Positions 63,255-64,000 of a stretch of DNA of 64,000 nt are shown in pieces (within the stretch, counting starts at the first letter, position 1; each line of letters opens with the position of its first letter). The notes under the pieces are model-generated. The model made no database searches. It saw nothing but the letters and a program-made list of their open reading frames with translations, and had not been told where the DNA came from. The translations under genes were made by a program, and so were the position numbers. Source of the DNA: G965267425 sp965267425 (GTDB lineage Bacteria; Bacteroidota; Bacteroidia; Flavobacteriales_E; Vicingaceae); NCBI GenBank assembly GCA_965267425.1, contig OZ253959.1:930001-994000 (forward strand). Reading direction: 5' to 3'.

Positions 63255-64000
63255 TAGTTGAGATCATGCATCAACAACAAAGGTTGATGCACATGTCTGA
63301 CAATTTGCCTGCTCATACTTTGATGGAACAATCGCGAAATTAGGTTTCCGCGCCCTTTTCTTTTTACCGCAGTAACAAGATCACTGTTTTTATCGGTGAT
63401 GAACTTGTAAATTCCCATGGGAATATCTTTGCTTTCAATATAGTTGAAATCGTGCTGAACCTCTTTCAAATATTGATCTAACATCATTTCAATTTCAGAA
63501 GACTTGGGTGATCTTTCCTGACTTACATGTAAAACATTAATTTCTGCCTTATTGTTTTGAGCCAAATCAATCATTTCTTGAATAACATGAGAATTAGTAA
63601 TCTTCTTCATGTCTGTGGTCAGCGTTATTCTACTTAAATTTCCAAAGGATGCTTTCGGTGGAACAACAAGAATGGGTGCCTCAACATTTCTGACCACTTT
63701 TGCCGTCTCACTTTCAATAAAAATATCCACAATTTCACGATCTCCTTTTGATCCCATTATGATGATGTCAATTTTTTCATTGGAAAGAACAGTCTTTACC
63801 GATGAGAGCAGTTCTCCCTGCATAGGGACAAGTTCAATCTTATTCTCTAACTCAGGATTTTTTTCAAGTATTCTCAATTTATCCTCTTCAAGTCCTTTGG
63901 TAGAATTTTGTTCGAGAATATGTACCAGAGATTTTTGGATTCCTCTACCAAAATGAGGTTGCTGATAAACATTAAGTAATATCAGTCTGTCAATTTGATT
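63251..64000 (-). CDS. Tandem universal stress protein, N-terminus cut by window edge
   Basis: 249 codons to the right edge in frame, so the first roughly 25-30 residues are missing. Two Usp domains: the first is partial, with VPMQGELLSSV and DIIIMGSKGDREIVDIFIESETAKVVRNVEAPILVVPP, and the second, after RITLTTDMKKI, runs through INVLHVSQERSPKSSEIE to QPLLLMHDLNY. The G-2x-G-9x-G ATP loop of the first domain is partly visible (MGSKGDREIVD). Such proteins respond to nutrient and stress conditions. The apparent start at 63877 is internal. Confidence 0.82.
   Translation of the reverse strand, partial: NQIDRLILLNVYQQPHFGRGIQKSLVHILEQNSTKGLEEDKLRILEKNPELENKIELVPMQGELLSSVKTVLSNEKIDIIIMGSKGDREIVDIFIESETAKVVRNVEAPILVVPPKASFGNLSRITLTTDMKKITNSHVIQEMIDLAQNNKAEINVLHVSQERSPKSSEIEMMLDQYLKEVQHDFNYIESKDIPMGIYKFITDKNSDLVTAVKRKGRGNLISRLFHQSMSRQIVRHVHQPLLLMHDLNY

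Noticed and set aside
1..64000. Mobile elements, prophage, CRISPR arrays, tRNA or rRNA genes
   Set aside because: No transposase, integrase, regularly spaced repeats, or tRNA/rRNA sequences were seen, and codon use looks even across the window.

Overview
The window is chromosomal DNA of a Bacteroidota species, most likely a member of the Flavobacteriales. The evidence is low GC, dense coding with many 1-4 nt stop/start overlaps, and promoters matching the Bacteroidota consensus TAnnTTTG with an upstream TTG rather than sigma70 boxes. Shine-Dalgarno sites are weak. Families typical of the phylum are present (DUF3098, DUF1987/SiaC, DUF4136 lipoprotein, YwqK-type repeat lipoprotein, MlaD next to an Fe-S oxidoreductase). 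No insertion sequence, prophage, CRISPR array, tRNA or rRNA was seen. The window cuts a gene at each end: dihydrolipoyl dehydrogenase on the left and a tandem universal stress protein on the right.

Layout. 0-3 kb: partial lpd, then a DUF4389 tandem protein, a DUF4870 membrane protein and an M48 metallopeptidase. 3-11 kb: LptD with RidA on the minus strand, diverging from an operon of N-acetylmuramoyl-L-alanine amidase, MlaD, two Fe-S oxidoreductase halves split by a small HAD protein, and a conserved protein. 11-16.5 kb: M23 peptidase, a coiled-coil protein, zapA, a probable 6S RNA, rny and a FemAB/GNAT-like protein. 16.6-21.6 kb: a surface polysaccharide operon (GT-B-like protein, Wzx-like flippase, possible small membrane ORF, Wzz-like protein, O-antigen ligase/polymerase). 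21.5-26.9 kb: secreted and envelope proteins of unknown role, including a ten-repeat protein between two paralogues. 27-35 kb: priA, a potassium channel, M23 peptidase, DUF3108 protein and leuS. 35-46 kb: an ftsX-DUF3098-uppP-truB run, then queA and a rlmN-secreted protein-prenyl synthase-YwqK-dnaG-mscS run. 46-50.5 kb: a compact three-gene sugar-acid operon (epimerase-CBS fusion, DAHP synthase, KdsC-like phosphatase with a helix-turn-helix-like extension) and a membrane PP2C phosphatase. 50.7-57.7 kb: trxB and a MarR-fadN-fadA-fadE beta-oxidation operon. 57.7-64 kb: thioredoxin-like protein, phospholipase D, outer-membrane protein, small membrane protein and LysM-M23 peptidase on the minus strand; SRPBCC-GyrI, SiaC-like regulator and Usp.

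Most of the window is ordinary housekeeping and envelope biogenesis. The least ordinary parts are the 46.2-48.9 kb operon, the repeat protein with its flanking paralogues at 22.9-24.9 kb, and the zapA-rny intergenic RNA. The SiaA-like phosphatase and SiaC-like target are also notable because they lie in the same neighbourhood but not adjacent.
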